A DNA stretch of 64,000 nucleotides from Bin87 sp965208015. GTDB lineage: Bacteria; Chloroflexota; Dehalococcoidia; Lucifugimonadales; UBA3495. Position 1 is the first letter of the stretch. Every line of letters starts with the position of its first letter. The DNA lies in assembly GCA_965208015.1 (NCBI GenBank), contig OZ242308.1, forward strand, positions 1,302,001 to 1,366,000, written 5' to 3'. Made by a program: the position numbers and the translations under genes. The notes beneath the pieces are model-generated. The model saw nothing but the letters and a program-made list of their open reading frames with translations, was not told the DNA's origin and did not search any database. Below, one piece after another: positions 1 to 8,537 of the stretch.

Positions 1-651
1 TTCGAAGGTCTCGAAAGTAACCACATTCATGCCGAGCTGGTACTCGCGGTTGAAGTCCTCCAGGTTGAGCTCGGTGGTGGTGCCCTGCGCAACACACACG
101 GAGGCTCCCCGCAGGTCATGGGCACTTTCAATGCCCAGCGCCGCCGGTACCGCGAATCCTTGACCGTCGTACAGGGTGGTATGGACGAAGTTGCCGCCCC
201 AGGTTGCGTCGCGGCTGGTGCTCCAGGTGTTCACCCAGGCCAGGATGTCGATTTCGCCGGACGCCAGTGAGGGTCCGCGCTCCGCCGCCGATCCAATGAT
301 GCGGAACTCCACGGCGTCGGGGCTGCCGAATACGGCGACGGCCACCGCGCGGCATAGATCTATCTCGAACCCGTCGTTCGCCCCCGCATTGTCCAGGCTG
401 CCGTATCCCGCCACGTCGTTGGTAGTGCCGCACACCATGTGGCCATGATCTCTGATTCGGCCCAATCGGCCGTCGCCTTGGGCCAGGTTAGAGGTGTTAT
501 CCGCGTGAGTTCCCTGAATCGCAATGCTCTCGCTGCTCGCCGACCCTGCCACAGTTTTCGGTTCGGTGGGCGTGGCGCATGCCGCTCCGGCCGCCAGCAT
601 CGCGGTGGCGACAATCATTATTGTCAATTTGCTCAATCCGTTTCGCAACAT
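1..651 (-). CDS. Amino-acid ABC transporter substrate-binding protein, family 3 (3' end missing)
   Basis: Reading the minus strand from an ATG at 651 gives 217 open codons running off the left edge, so the carboxy end is missing. A hydrophobic signal peptide ends in an Ala-rich stretch before Cys25, so it may be a lipoprotein, although the lipobox is imperfect. The mature part matches periplasmic general L-amino-acid binding proteins (AapJ-like): the motif GFEIDLCRAVAVAVFG, then the region SGEIDILAWVNTWSTSRD, then YDGQGFAVP and VCVAQGTTTELNL. Family members bind amino acids outside the membrane and deliver them to an ABC permease. The permease and ATPase genes would lie beyond the edge. A purine-rich AGGGGA precedes the start. 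The class is clear; the substrate is not. Confidence 0.85.
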   Translation of the reverse strand, partial: MLRNGLSKLTIMIVATAMLAAGAACATPTEPKTVAGSASSESIAIQGTHADNTSNLAQGDGRLGRIRDHGHMVCGTTNDVAGYGSLDNAGANDGFEIDLCRAVAVAVFGSPDAVEFRIIGSAAERGPSLASGEIDILAWVNTWSTSRDATWGGNFVHTTLYDGQGFAVPAALGIESAHDLRGASVCVAQGTTTELNLEDFNREYQLGMNVVTFETFE

Positions 652-712
652 GCTGTCCCCTGCTTCCCGTATTGTCCTCAAGCCTGGATTCGATAGATGA
701 CTTTAACTGCAA

Positions 713-740
713 TAGGGGGAGGGCAATCGCCCTCCCCCTA
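713..740 (-). terminator. Hairpin terminator after the reductive-dehalogenase-like gene
   Basis: A perfect 12-bp inverted repeat (713-724 and 729-740) with a 4-nt AATC loop. It lies between the stop of the 787-2061 gene and the start of the binding-protein gene, both on the minus strand. No strong U tract follows, so Rho-independent termination is likely but not certain. Confidence 0.6.
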
Positions 741-786
741 GTTGGACCGTTCCGAAGAACCGACCGATTTGGCTGGCTACATCGCT

Positions 787-2061
787 TTAGATGTAGTCTT
801 CCTCCTCGTACATCATGTCGACGTTGTCGGTGCTCTGGTTGAGGCCGCGGACCACCTGGGCCCGGAACTCGTTGAGCATGTCATCGGTGATCTCGTTGCC
901 GTTGGCGCGGGCGGCGTCCTTCAACGAATCGAAGGCCCATTCGCCGGTGTCGCCGTGGGGCATGTCGAAGAAGCCAGGCTCGAAGACCGGAAGTTCGCCG
1001 GGTCCGAAGTAACCCTTGCCCTCGATGTTGTAACCTTCGAGGTCGTGGGTGCCCTTGCCGAGGACCTGACCGGTGGCAGCGTAGTGCTCCATGGTGGCCT
1101 TCATGCCGTACTTCTGGATCGGGCAGACCTTCATGCAGACGCCGCAGCCGAGGTAGCGGGCCATGACAGGGCGGCAGCGCTTGAAGTAGAGCTTGTTCTT
1201 CTCGATTCCGCGCCACCAGATCTTGTCGCGCATCAGAGCGCGGCCGGGGCAGCGGTTCACGCAGACCTGGCACACCTGGCAGAAGGCGTGAATGCCGTAG
1301 TCGACGGGCTCGTCATAGCTGACGTTAGCGTCGGTAGTGATCATCATGATGCGGCAGCGGGAGCCGACGTGGGGGGTCAGCAGGTAGCCGCAAGCGCCCA
1401 GCTGGCCGAGGCCGGCGGCGACGAACATCGGGATGTAGGGGCCGGTGTTGTCGTTGGGGCTGTGAACCTGGGCGCGATACCCGAGGCTGCGGATGAAGTT
1501 ACCCAGTTCGAGACCGGCAGCGCCTTCGGTCCGGTACGTGCTGGAGTGCACGATCTCGGCGTCGATGCTGGGGATGGTCTGCGTGGGCTCGAAGTCCTGC
1601 TCGTAGGCCAGGCAGATGACGTGGGGGAACTGCACCCAGGCCTTCTTGCTCTGATACACGTAGCGGATGTCGAAGGAAGTCATGCCGACTTCGACGAAAC
1701 CGAGCTCGCGGGCCTTCTGCTTGATGGCTTCGGTGACGTCCTCGCCGGTGGCGTCGGACGTGGGCTCCAGGTCGCCAGTGAGGCGGGCGGCCATGACCAG
1801 GTTGCGATTGAGCTTATCGTGCTCCTTGCGGATCTCACGCATCTCGGCGTGCTGGTCGCGCAGGGTGTTGGCCCAGTCGCGGGAGGCGCGCTCGGTGATG
1901 TTCATGGTCTCGACGGGGTATTCCCGGGAGTACCAGTCAACCTCGCGCTGATTCATGGGGATGCCGGGAGTGGTCTCCAACTCCTCGGGCACCGGGATTG
2001 TGACGGGAGCGTCGCCCAGATACTTACCGGGTCGGCGAACCTCGTGACCGATCGTTAGCAT
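787..2061 (-). CDS. Reductive dehalogenase-like corrinoid/iron-sulfur protein, cytoplasmic type
   Basis: 424 aa. Two ferredoxin-type Cys sets are visible: C261-x2-C264-x2-C267-x3-C271-P, and C296-x9-C306-x2-C309-x3-C313-P. Upstream (about 214-237) is the stretch VAAGLGQLGACGYLLTPHVG, shared by RdhA-family reductive dehalogenases and QueG and expected to line the corrinoid pocket. Family members reduce organohalides with cobalamin and two [4Fe-4S] clusters. There is no Tat signal, no hydrophobic leader and no rdhB anchor gene nearby, so a soluble cytoplasmic enzyme is expected rather than a classical respiratory one. The start follows a strong AGGAGG. A second, separate queG lies at 29020-30189, which argues against this being the queuosine enzyme. 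Substrate unknown; dehalogenation itself is inference. Confidence 0.85.
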   Translation of the reverse strand: MLTIGHEVRRPGKYLGDAPVTIPVPEELETTPGIPMNQREVDWYSREYPVETMNITERASRDWANTLRDQHAEMREIRKEHDKLNRNLVMAARLTGDLEPTSDATGEDVTEAIKQKARELGFVEVGMTSFDIRYVYQSKKAWVQFPHVICLAYEQDFEPTQTIPSIDAEIVHSSTYRTEGAAGLELGNFIRSLGYRAQVHSPNDNTGPYIPMFVAAGLGQLGACGYLLTPHVGSRCRIMMITTDANVSYDEPVDYGIHAFCQVCQVCVNRCPGRALMRDKIWWRGIEKNKLYFKRCRPVMARYLGCGVCMKVCPIQKYGMKATMEHYAATGQVLGKGTHDLEGYNIEGKGYFGPGELPVFEPGFFDMPHGDTGEWAFDSLKDAARANGNEITDDMLNEFRAQVVRGLNQSTDNVDMMYEEEDYI

Positions 2062-2151
2062 ATCCTCCTCCTTGGTTGGACTGCGTAGATACGCCTAATT
2101 TGCCGGGAAGGGTACTTCCCCGGTTCAGTAAAGTCAATACTCGGCCCCTGA

Positions 2152-2185
2152 AATAATCATATTCCGTTACCTGATTATGATTATT
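2152..2185. promoter_or_regulatory. Inverted repeat upstream of the reductive-dehalogenase-like gene, possible operator
   Basis: Perfect 10-bp arms AATAATCATA (2152-2161) and TATGATTATT (2176-2185) are separated by 14 bp, in an AT-rich patch about 90-125 bp before the start at 2061. Size and symmetry suit a dimeric repressor. No regulator gene is adjacent, so the function is inferred. Confidence 0.4.
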
Positions 2186-2234
2186 CTGCAGCTGCCGCCG
2201 TGACGCCGGAAAGCTGGTTTTAAGGCGTCGGATT

Positions 2235-2343
2235 GTCAGAATCAGGATTTACGGGATTTTAGGATTGGGCAGGATTGGGGATCTCCAGCACGGAATGGTT
2301 CCAATCCTGATAATCGGTAAATCCGGTAAATCCTGATTCTGAC
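2235..2343. repeat. Short element with 17-bp terminal inverted repeats
   Basis: The ends (2235-2251 and 2327-2343) are exact reverse complements beginning GTCAGAATCAGG. Between them are degenerate repeats of AATCC/GGATT words. It resembles miniature palindromic elements scattered between genes in many bacteria. It has no coding capacity and accounts for most of the 313-bp gap between the dehalogenase-like gene and uvrA. Only one copy is present in this window. Confidence 0.6.
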
Positions 2344-2374
2344 GATTATGAGGCGAACTGCGGTGCGGCAAGCG

Positions 2375-5300
2375 CTAATCCGCCACGCCGACCTGCGCCT
2401 CCACGCCCAAGGCGTCCCGCAAGTAGCGGCCGGTGTGACTCTGCTCTACCTGGGCGAGCATCTCGGGCGTGCCGCAGGCCAGCAAGTTGCCGCCCAGATG
2501 GCCCGCGCCGGGTCCCAGGTCGATGATCCAGTCGGCGTTCTTGATGAGGTCCAGGTTGTGCTCGATGAGCAGCACCGAGTTGCCCTGGTCGACCAGGCGG
2601 TGCAGGACACGCAGCAGGGCAGCGCAGTCCTCGAAGGAGAGGCCGGTGGTGGGTTCGTCCAGGAGGTACAGGGTGCGGCCGGTGGCGCGGCGGGATAGCT
2701 CCGTCGCCAGCTTGACCCGCTGCGCTTCGCCGCCGGACAAGGTCGTGGCCGGCTGGCCGAGACGAATGTAGCCCAGGCCCACGTCGCGCAGAGTTTCCAG
2801 CTTGCTGCGGATGCGCGAGTAGTTCCAGAAAAAATCCAGCGCCGTTTCCACCGTCATCGCCAGTACGTCGGCGATGGACTGGTCGCGCAGCGTCACCTCC
2901 AGCGCCTCCCGATTGTAGCGTCGACCCTGGCAGATTTCGCAGGGCACGGTGACGTCGGGCAGGAACTGCATCTCGATCTGGATGTAACCTTCGCCTTGGC
3001 ACGCCTCGCAACGGCCTCCCTTGACGTTGAAGGAGAAGCGGCCCGGCTTGTAGCCACGGATGCGGGCCTCGGGCAGCGTGGCGAACAGTTCCCGGATGGG
3101 CGTGAAGGCGCCGGTGTAGGTGGCCGGATTGCTGCGGGGCGTGCGCCCGATGGGGGACTGGTCGATGTTCACGACCTTATCGATGTGCTCGATGCCGGTG
3201 ACCTCGTCGTGGTCCCCGGGACGGTCGCGACCCTGGGAAACGGCCTGGGCCAGCCGCTTGTAGAGGATGTCGTACACCAGCGTGCTCTTGCCGCTGCCGG
3301 ACACGCCGGTTACGCACCCCAGCAGACCCAGCGGGAACTCGACGTCGATGCCCTTGAGGTTGTTCTCCCTGGCTCCAACGACAGCGATGGATTTGCCGTT
3401 GCCCTCGCGCCGCTCCTCTGGAATGGGAATGCGCTTGCGCCCGCTGAGGTAGGCGCCAGTGAGCGACGCCTCGTTGGCCATCACCTCGGCGACGTCGCCC
3501 GTGGCCACGATGTTGCCGCCGTGCTCGCCGGCGCCGGGACCCAGGTCGACGATGTGGTCGGCGGCGCGCATCATGGCGTCGTCGTGCTCGACCACGATCA
3601 CCGTGTTGCCCATGTCGCGCAGGCGAGTCAGAGTCCCGATGAGGCGGTGGTCGTCGTGGGGATGCAGCCCGACCGTGGGTTCGTCGCAGACGTACAGCAC
3701 GCCGGTGAGGCCGCTGCCGATCTGGGTGGCCAGGCGGACACGCTGGGCTTCCCCGCCGGACAGGGTGCGGGCCGTGCGGCCCATGGTTACGTAGTCGAGG
3801 CCGATGCTGTCCAGGAAGTGCAGGCGGCCCTCGATTTCCTTGAGAATCTGATCGGCGATGACCATTTCGCGCGGGGTCAGGTTGCTTGGCATGTCCGCGG
3901 CCGGGGAACGGCGTCCGTTGCGGCGGGTGCGCCGACCCTTCCCGTTGACGCCGTTGGCGGACGGCTTGGGCTCAACATCGGCCGATGCTTCCGGCGCATG
4001 GTGTCCGTTACTGCTGTCTGGGATTTGATCCGGAGAGTCCGCCAGAGGCTTGATACTGCGTACCCAGTTCAGCCCCTCGCCGATGGTGAGGCCAGTGACT
4101 TCGATGATGTTTCGGCCGCAGATCAGTACGCCCAAGGCTTCCGGTCGGAGCCGCGCCCCGGTGCAGGAACGGCAGGCCCGCTGGGCCATGTACCGTTCGA
4201 TTTCCCCGCGGGTGTGGTCGGACTCGGTGTCGCGGTAGCGGCGTTGCAGGTTAGGGATCACCCCTTCGTAGGTGGTGTTCCAGGAGTAGGTCCGGCCGCG
4301 ACCCGTGCGGTGGCGCACCTGAACCTGCTTCTTGCCGGCGCCGTAGAGGACGATGTTCAGTTGCTCCTCGGTCAGTTCGCGCACCGGGGCGTTGGGGGAG
4401 AAGTCGAACTCGCGGGCCACCGCCTCCATCATGCTGGCGTACCAGGCATTCGCCGCGCCGGACCGGGCCCATGGCACGATGGCGCCTTCCAGCAGGGAAA
4501 GCGAACGGTTCTGGATCACCAGCGACGGATCGACCTCGAGCTGATAGCCCAGGCCTGTGCAGGTTGAGCACGCGCCGTGGGGACTGTTGAAACTGAAGGT
4601 GCGCGGTTCGATTTCGGGCAGGCTGATGCCGCAGGCGACGCAGGCGAACTGCTCGCTGAATACCAGGTCGTCCTCACCTTCACGCCCAACGGTCAGGACG
4701 CCTTCGCCTTCACGCAACGCGGTTTCGACCGATTCGGTGACGCGGCTGGATTCGGTGTCGCTGCGGATGATGAGGCGGTCGACGACGATGTCGATGTAGT
4801 GCCACTTCTGCTTGTCCAACGCCAGGGTGTCGGTGTCCTCCACCAGCATAACGTCGCCGTTGACGCGGACGCGGACAAACCCGCCGCGGCGGGCGGCCTC
4901 GAACACCTCCCGGTGTTCGCCCTTCTTGCGGCGAACCTTGGGGGCCAGCAGCGTGATGCGGGACGCCTCGGGCAGCCCCAGGATGGCGTCGACAATCTGC
5001 TGGACAGTCTGGCGGGCCACCGGATTGCCGCACTTGGGGCAGTGGGGCTTGCCGACCCGAGCAAACAGCAGACGCAGGTAGTCGTAGATCTCCGTGACGG
5101 TGCCCACCGTAGACCGGGGGTTGTGGGAGACGCCCTTCTGGTCGATGGAAATTGCCGGCGACAGCCCTTCGATGTAGTCGACATCGGGTTTGTCCATGCG
5201 CCCCAGGAACTGGCGGGCGTAGGCGGAAAGGGACTCCACGTAGCGGCGCTGGCCCTCGGCGTAGATGGTGTCGAACGCCAGGCTGCTCTTCCCGGACCCG

Positions 5301-5404
5301 GATACCCCGGTGATGACCACCAAGCGGTCCCGTGGAATGGTCACATCCACGTTTTTCAGGTTGTGCTCGCGGGCACCCTTGATGAAGATGACTTCCTGCG
5401 GCAT
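2375..5404 (-). CDS. uvrA: Excinuclease ABC subunit A
   Basis: 1009 aa, the damage-sensing ATPase of nucleotide excision repair. Two ABC modules are visible: Walker A GVSGSGKSS at about 33 and GVSGSGKST at about 700, with signatures LSGGEAQRVRLAT near 548 and LSGGEAQRVKLAT in the second half. Zinc-binding Cys pairs occur at CVAC..CSTC (about 255-282) and CEAC..CEIC (about 799-825). The protein is longer than the usual 940 or so because of a low-complexity insert at about 455-507 (Pro/Ser/Asn, then Arg/Gly-rich) before the first signature region. uvrB and uvrC are not in the window. The identity is secure. Confidence 0.98.
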   Translation of the reverse strand: MPQEVIFIKGAREHNLKNVDVTIPRDRLVVITGVSGSGKSSLAFDTIYAEGQRRYVESLSAYARQFLGRMDKPDVDYIEGLSPAISIDQKGVSHNPRSTVGTVTEIYDYLRLLFARVGKPHCPKCGNPVARQTVQQIVDAILGLPEASRITLLAPKVRRKKGEHREVFEAARRGGFVRVRVNGDVMLVEDTDTLALDKQKWHYIDIVVDRLIIRSDTESSRVTESVETALREGEGVLTVGREGEDDLVFSEQFACVACGISLPEIEPRTFSFNSPHGACSTCTGLGYQLEVDPSLVIQNRSLSLLEGAIVPWARSGAANAWYASMMEAVAREFDFSPNAPVRELTEEQLNIVLYGAGKKQVQVRHRTGRGRTYSWNTTYEGVIPNLQRRYRDTESDHTRGEIERYMAQRACRSCTGARLRPEALGVLICGRNIIEVTGLTIGEGLNWVRSIKPLADSPDQIPDSSNGHHAPEASADVEPKPSANGVNGKGRRTRRNGRRSPAADMPSNLTPREMVIADQILKEIEGRLHFLDSIGLDYVTMGRTARTLSGGEAQRVRLATQIGSGLTGVLYVCDEPTVGLHPHDDHRLIGTLTRLRDMGNTVIVVEHDDAMMRAADHIVDLGPGAGEHGGNIVATGDVAEVMANEASLTGAYLSGRKRIPIPEERREGNGKSIAVVGARENNLKGIDVEFPLGLLGCVTGVSGSGKSTLVYDILYKRLAQAVSQGRDRPGDHDEVTGIEHIDKVVNIDQSPIGRTPRSNPATYTGAFTPIRELFATLPEARIRGYKPGRFSFNVKGGRCEACQGEGYIQIEMQFLPDVTVPCEICQGRRYNREALEVTLRDQSIADVLAMTVETALDFFWNYSRIRSKLETLRDVGLGYIRLGQPATTLSGGEAQRVKLATELSRRATGRTLYLLDEPTTGLSFEDCAALLRVLHRLVDQGNSVLLIEHNLDLIKNADWIIDLGPGAGHLGGNLLACGTPEMLAQVEQSHTGRYLRDALGVEAQVGVAD

Positions 5405-5413
5405 AAAGTGGCT

Positions 5414-5824
5414 CTACTGCATGAGAATGTTGAAACCGGCCTGGGTGAAGTGGTGGTCGTTAGTTAACGCCTCACGAATGCCCACGCGAGCCATAATCTG
5501 AAAGCTGGAGCAATCCACCAAACCCCATTCTTGGTCAGGGCGGGCGTTGTAGTAATCGACAACATCCCAAAAGGGAATGTCCGACAGGCTGACAACGTCC
5601 ACATGGATGCTTTCTTGGAGTTCCCGCGCCAGGGCAACTGCGGCGCGTCGTTTGGCCGGTCCGAATTCCGCGAAAAAGTTTAACACCTCGCTGAGCACGA
5701 GTTCACTGGTTACTACACGCCGGGTTCCGAGAGACTCCGAGAACAAAACAGCGATCTCGTGGAAAGAATCACGTTCGTTCAACCTCGCAATCCAGTAACT
5801 GGAGTCCGCGAAGACCGGGCCCAT
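5414..5824 (-). CDS. PIN-domain ribonuclease, VapC-like toxin
   Basis: 136 aa, about the normal size of a VapC toxin. The four acidic residues of the PIN active site can be placed at D7 (FADSSYW), E46 (LVLSEV), D104 (GLVDCSS) and D123 (LTNDHHF). Such proteins coordinate Mg2+ and cut RNA, often tRNA or rRNA, when released from their antitoxin. Its ATG directly follows the TGA of the 5825-6235 gene with no spacing, the tight coupling typical of toxin-antitoxin pairs. It ends 9 bp before the uvrA start, so uvrA may be co-transcribed. Confidence 0.8.
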   Translation of the reverse strand: MGPVFADSSYWIARLNERDSFHEIAVLFSESLGTRRVVTSELVLSEVLNFFAEFGPAKRRAAVALARELQESIHVDVVSLSDIPFWDVVDYYNARPDQEWGLVDCSSFQIMARVGIREALTNDHHFTQAGFNILMQ

Positions 5825-6235
5825 TCAGCCATCCACCTTGGGTCGCCCGTAAAGATAGTGGTGGAGGTTCTTCGCCCCATCGGTGGGCACATCGGACCAG
5901 TCAACGGACTTGCTGATCTGGTCGATCTTTTGCCACAGAGTAGGCTCTTCGGGATCTGCCGGAGGCACGACCCGGTGCGTCTTCTTGAGGTCGATGCAGA
6001 CAATACGGGTCAGCTTGCCGCCAGCGTGAATGCCCTCTCCCACTAACTTCACGCTGTACTTCCCGTGGTTGTGCATCGCTTCGAGGATCCCCCACTGGGA
6101 GGCAGCGAAATCGGCATGGACCGTGGAGCCATCTTCCAGCAGCAACTTGTATGAGCCGTTGTGGTCCAGGTCCAGCTCCATGGACTTGACCTCCGCGACT
6201 ATTTCGACGGGATGGCGGCCGTTTTTCTCGGTCAT
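5825..6235 (-). CDS. Conserved hypothetical protein, probable partner of the PIN protein
   Basis: 136 aa from the ATG at 6235. The frame stays open upstream, but that part lies inside the biotin-carrier gene and reads as an Arg/Pro-rich shadow, so I reject it. The sequence looks like a small beta-rich domain: alternating hydrophobics in HPVEIVAEVKSMELDL and GSYKLLLEDGSTVHADF, followed by a basic helix-turn region and a polar tail. I do not recognise AbrB, RHH or Phd antitoxin motifs. Its stop abuts the PIN start, so an antitoxin role is inferred from position only. It is larger than usual VapB proteins (70-90 aa). Confidence 0.6.
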   Translation of the reverse strand: MTEKNGRHPVEIVAEVKSMELDLDHNGSYKLLLEDGSTVHADFAASQWGILEAMHNHGKYSVKLVGEGIHAGGKLTRIVCIDLKKTHRVVPPADPEEPTLWQKIDQISKSVDWSDVPTDGAKNLHHYLYGRPKVDG

Positions 6236-6261
6236 GGCGGGCCGTCCTTGGGGGTGAAAGA

Positions 6262-6738
6262 TCACTCCAATTCTACCAAAGGGTCGTTGGCGTTCACGGA
6301 GTCCAGGGGCTGCACGAAGACGGTTTTTACCACGCCGTCGCGGTGGGCCAGGATGCTCTGCTCCATCTTCATGGCTTCCACCACGCACACCTCATCCCCG
6401 GCGCTGACCGCGTCGCCAGGACGCACCATAACCGACATCACCCGGCCCGGCATGGGCGAGCGCAGGATGTCGTCGTCGACCGGGGCGCCGGAACCTGCCG
6501 GTGTCGCGGTGGGAGCGTCCGGTACGGTCAGGCCGCCGGCTGGCCGGCCCCGGCGTGGAGGCGATGGTGCGGCGGCGAGATCGATGTCGACGTCGAAGGT
6601 CTCTCCGTCAACGGTGACTTGGACGGGAGACCGGGTCAGGTCGCCAACCTCTACGGTGTACCAATGGTCACCGACACGTACTCTAATGGTGGTCAAGTTA
6701 CCAGGATCCACTGCCGAGCCGCGACCGGAATAACTCAC
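6262..6738 (-). CDS. Biotin carboxyl carrier protein
   Basis: 158 aa. The carboxy-terminal 75 residues form a biotinyl domain with the biotin-lysine motif VEAMKMEQ and the upstream hairpin SPMPGRVMSVMVRPGD. A Pro/Ala linker precedes it, and the first 55 residues form a small beta domain. It carries carboxybiotin from the biotin carboxylase to a carboxyltransferase that is not encoded here. The ATG at 6738 lies inside the 3' end of the biotin carboxylase gene, a 41-bp overlap in another frame. A shorter start cannot be excluded, but no better ribosome site is visible. Confidence 0.9.
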   Translation of the reverse strand: MSYSGRGSAVDPGNLTTIRVRVGDHWYTVEVGDLTRSPVQVTVDGETFDVDIDLAAAPSPPRRGRPAGGLTVPDAPTATPAGSGAPVDDDILRSPMPGRVMSVMVRPGDAVSAGDEVCVVEAMKMEQSILAHRDGVVKTVFVQPLDSVNANDPLVELE

Positions 6739-8284
6739 GGCGGCCCTGGGTGCGCCAACGAGAACCGTTGTCGGCCGGCGGCGCTCCCGCCTGGTCCTGA
6801 GCCGCGTACACCGCGGCGACGCCGATGGCCGCGGCCAACGCGCGAGGATCCATGCCCGACGCGGACGCTTCTTCAGGCATTACGCCGTTGGTTCCGGTGT
6901 TCACGTTGCGGTGCCCGTTGGATTTTGTGCCTTGATTTTGCAGCCGCCGCTCAAGAATGGTGGGCAGAGTCCCGGTGTGGTATCCGCCGGAATTGAACTC
7001 CGGGCTGACCAGCACGTCGCGCAACAGCGGGATGTTGGTTTTGACGCCTTCCAGCCGGAAGTCCGCCAGAGCGGAGTCCAGGGTGGCTATTGCCGCGTCC
7101 CGGTCGGGTCCCCAGGCCATCACCTTGGCAAGCAGCGGCTCGTAGTGTAGCGAAACCTCGTAACCGACGTAAAGGGCGGTATCAACGCGGACGTTGTCGC
7201 CTTCCGGCAGATGCACGTCAGTGACTACGCCGACGTTGGGAAGGCAGGTGTCCGGGTCCTCGGGATACACACGCGCTTCGATGGCATGGCCACTGGCGTG
7301 GATGTCACTCTGTCTGATGGTGAACGGCAATCCGGCGGCGGATTGCAGCTGAAGCTCGACGATGTCCCGTCCGGTCAGAAGCTCGGATACTCCGTGCTCC
7401 ACCTGCAACCGCGGGTTCATTTCGAGGAAGTAGAAGTGACCGTCCGGGGTGACCAGGAACTCGACGGTTCCGGCGTTGGTGTATCCAACTTCCCGGCCCA
7501 ACTGGCGCGACAACCGGCCGATCTGGCCTCGGACCTCCTCCGGCAGCTTGGCGGATGCCGGCGTCTCCTCGATGAGTTTTTGGTTACGCCGTTGAATGGA
7601 GCAGTCACGCTCGTGTAGATGGAGCACATTGCCGTATTGGTCGGCGATCAACTGCACCTCGATGTGGGACGCTCCCTGCAGGTAACGCTCATAAAAAAGA
7701 CTGGAATCGGCAAAGGCGGCCTGGGCTGTTTTGCGGGTTCGCTCGATTATAGGCTCCAGTTCTTCCATGGAGTGGACCACGTGGATGCCAATGCCGCCAC
7801 CGCCGGCGGTAGCCTTGACCATCATGGGAAAGCCCAGTTCCCATGCTTTGGAGATCGCCTCGTCGTCGCTGACGGGCTCCTCCGTGCCAGGCATAACCGG
7901 GAGGCCGGATTTTCGGGCGACGCGACGGGCGGAGAGCTTGTCGCCCATCTGGTTGAGCACCTCTTCGCCGGGGCCGATGAACGTCACGCCTTCCGTCTTG
8001 CAGCGCCGCGAAAGCTCGCTGTTCTCGGACAAGAAGCCGTAGCCCGGGTGGATCGCCTCGGCGCCGGTGGCGCGGCAAGCATCCAGAACGGCGTCCACGC
8101 TGAGGTAGGAGTCCTTAGCCGTCGCACCGCCAATACAGACGGACTGTTCGGCCATGCGAGTGTGCATAGCGCCGGAGTCGGCTTCGGAATATACGGCCAC
8201 GGTCGCGATCCCCATGCGCTGGCACGTGCGGATGATTCGCGTGGCAATTTCGCCTCGATTCGCCACCAATACCTTGTTGAACAT
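6698..8284 (-). CDS. accC: Biotin carboxylase subunit of an acyl-CoA carboxylase
   Basis: 528 aa; the catalytic ATP-grasp body occupies about 450. Recognisable parts are the start FNKVLVANRGEIATRII, the Gly-rich loop GGGGIGIHVV (Arg of the E. coli-type GGGGRGM replaced by Ile), HERDCSIQRR, and EMNPRLQVEHGVSE with the catalytic Glu and Arg. It carboxylates biotin on the carrier protein using ATP and bicarbonate. The last 75 or so residues are an extra tail resembling the short Ala-rich helix seen near biotinyl subunits. No carboxyltransferase is adjacent, so acetyl-CoA or propionyl-CoA specificity cannot be decided. Confidence 0.92.
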   Translation of the reverse strand: MFNKVLVANRGEIATRIIRTCQRMGIATVAVYSEADSGAMHTRMAEQSVCIGGATAKDSYLSVDAVLDACRATGAEAIHPGYGFLSENSELSRRCKTEGVTFIGPGEEVLNQMGDKLSARRVARKSGLPVMPGTEEPVSDDEAISKAWELGFPMMVKATAGGGGIGIHVVHSMEELEPIIERTRKTAQAAFADSSLFYERYLQGASHIEVQLIADQYGNVLHLHERDCSIQRRNQKLIEETPASAKLPEEVRGQIGRLSRQLGREVGYTNAGTVEFLVTPDGHFYFLEMNPRLQVEHGVSELLTGRDIVELQLQSAAGLPFTIRQSDIHASGHAIEARVYPEDPDTCLPNVGVVTDVHLPEGDNVRVDTALYVGYEVSLHYEPLLAKVMAWGPDRDAAIATLDSALADFRLEGVKTNIPLLRDVLVSPEFNSGGYHTGTLPTILERRLQNQGTKSNGHRNVNTGTNGVMPEEASASGMDPRALAAAIGVAAVYAAQDQAGAPPADNGSRWRTQGRRELFRSRLGSGSW

Positions 8285-8537
8285 ATATGCACCCCTGAAA
8301 CACTCCCAACGCGCCTTGACGGCGCAGTCAGCCCGTTATTGCGAGCATTGAAGATTATTTGTGGCCGGCCCAATCGCGGGCTTCAGACCGATAAGACACT
8401 GCCAAGCAAATGCCGCCCGAATTTCTACGGCTGCCGGTTTATACGTCCGATCAAATGGTGCGGACTTTGCATAGGCTTTATATGACGGCCTTTTACGCTA
8501 TCGGCAATAAACCAGTCAATACCCGTCTGAACCAGAT

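Noticed and set aside
742..2058. 438-codon plus-strand open frame antisense to the dehalogenase-like gene
   Set aside because: Low-complexity Val/Ala/Asp-rich translation with no family pattern; typical GC-rich shadow of the real minus-strand gene.
5825..6388. 187-codon version of the PIN companion
   Set aside because: The amino part overlaps the biotin-carrier gene and is Arg/Pro-rich shadow; the ATG at 6235 fits better.
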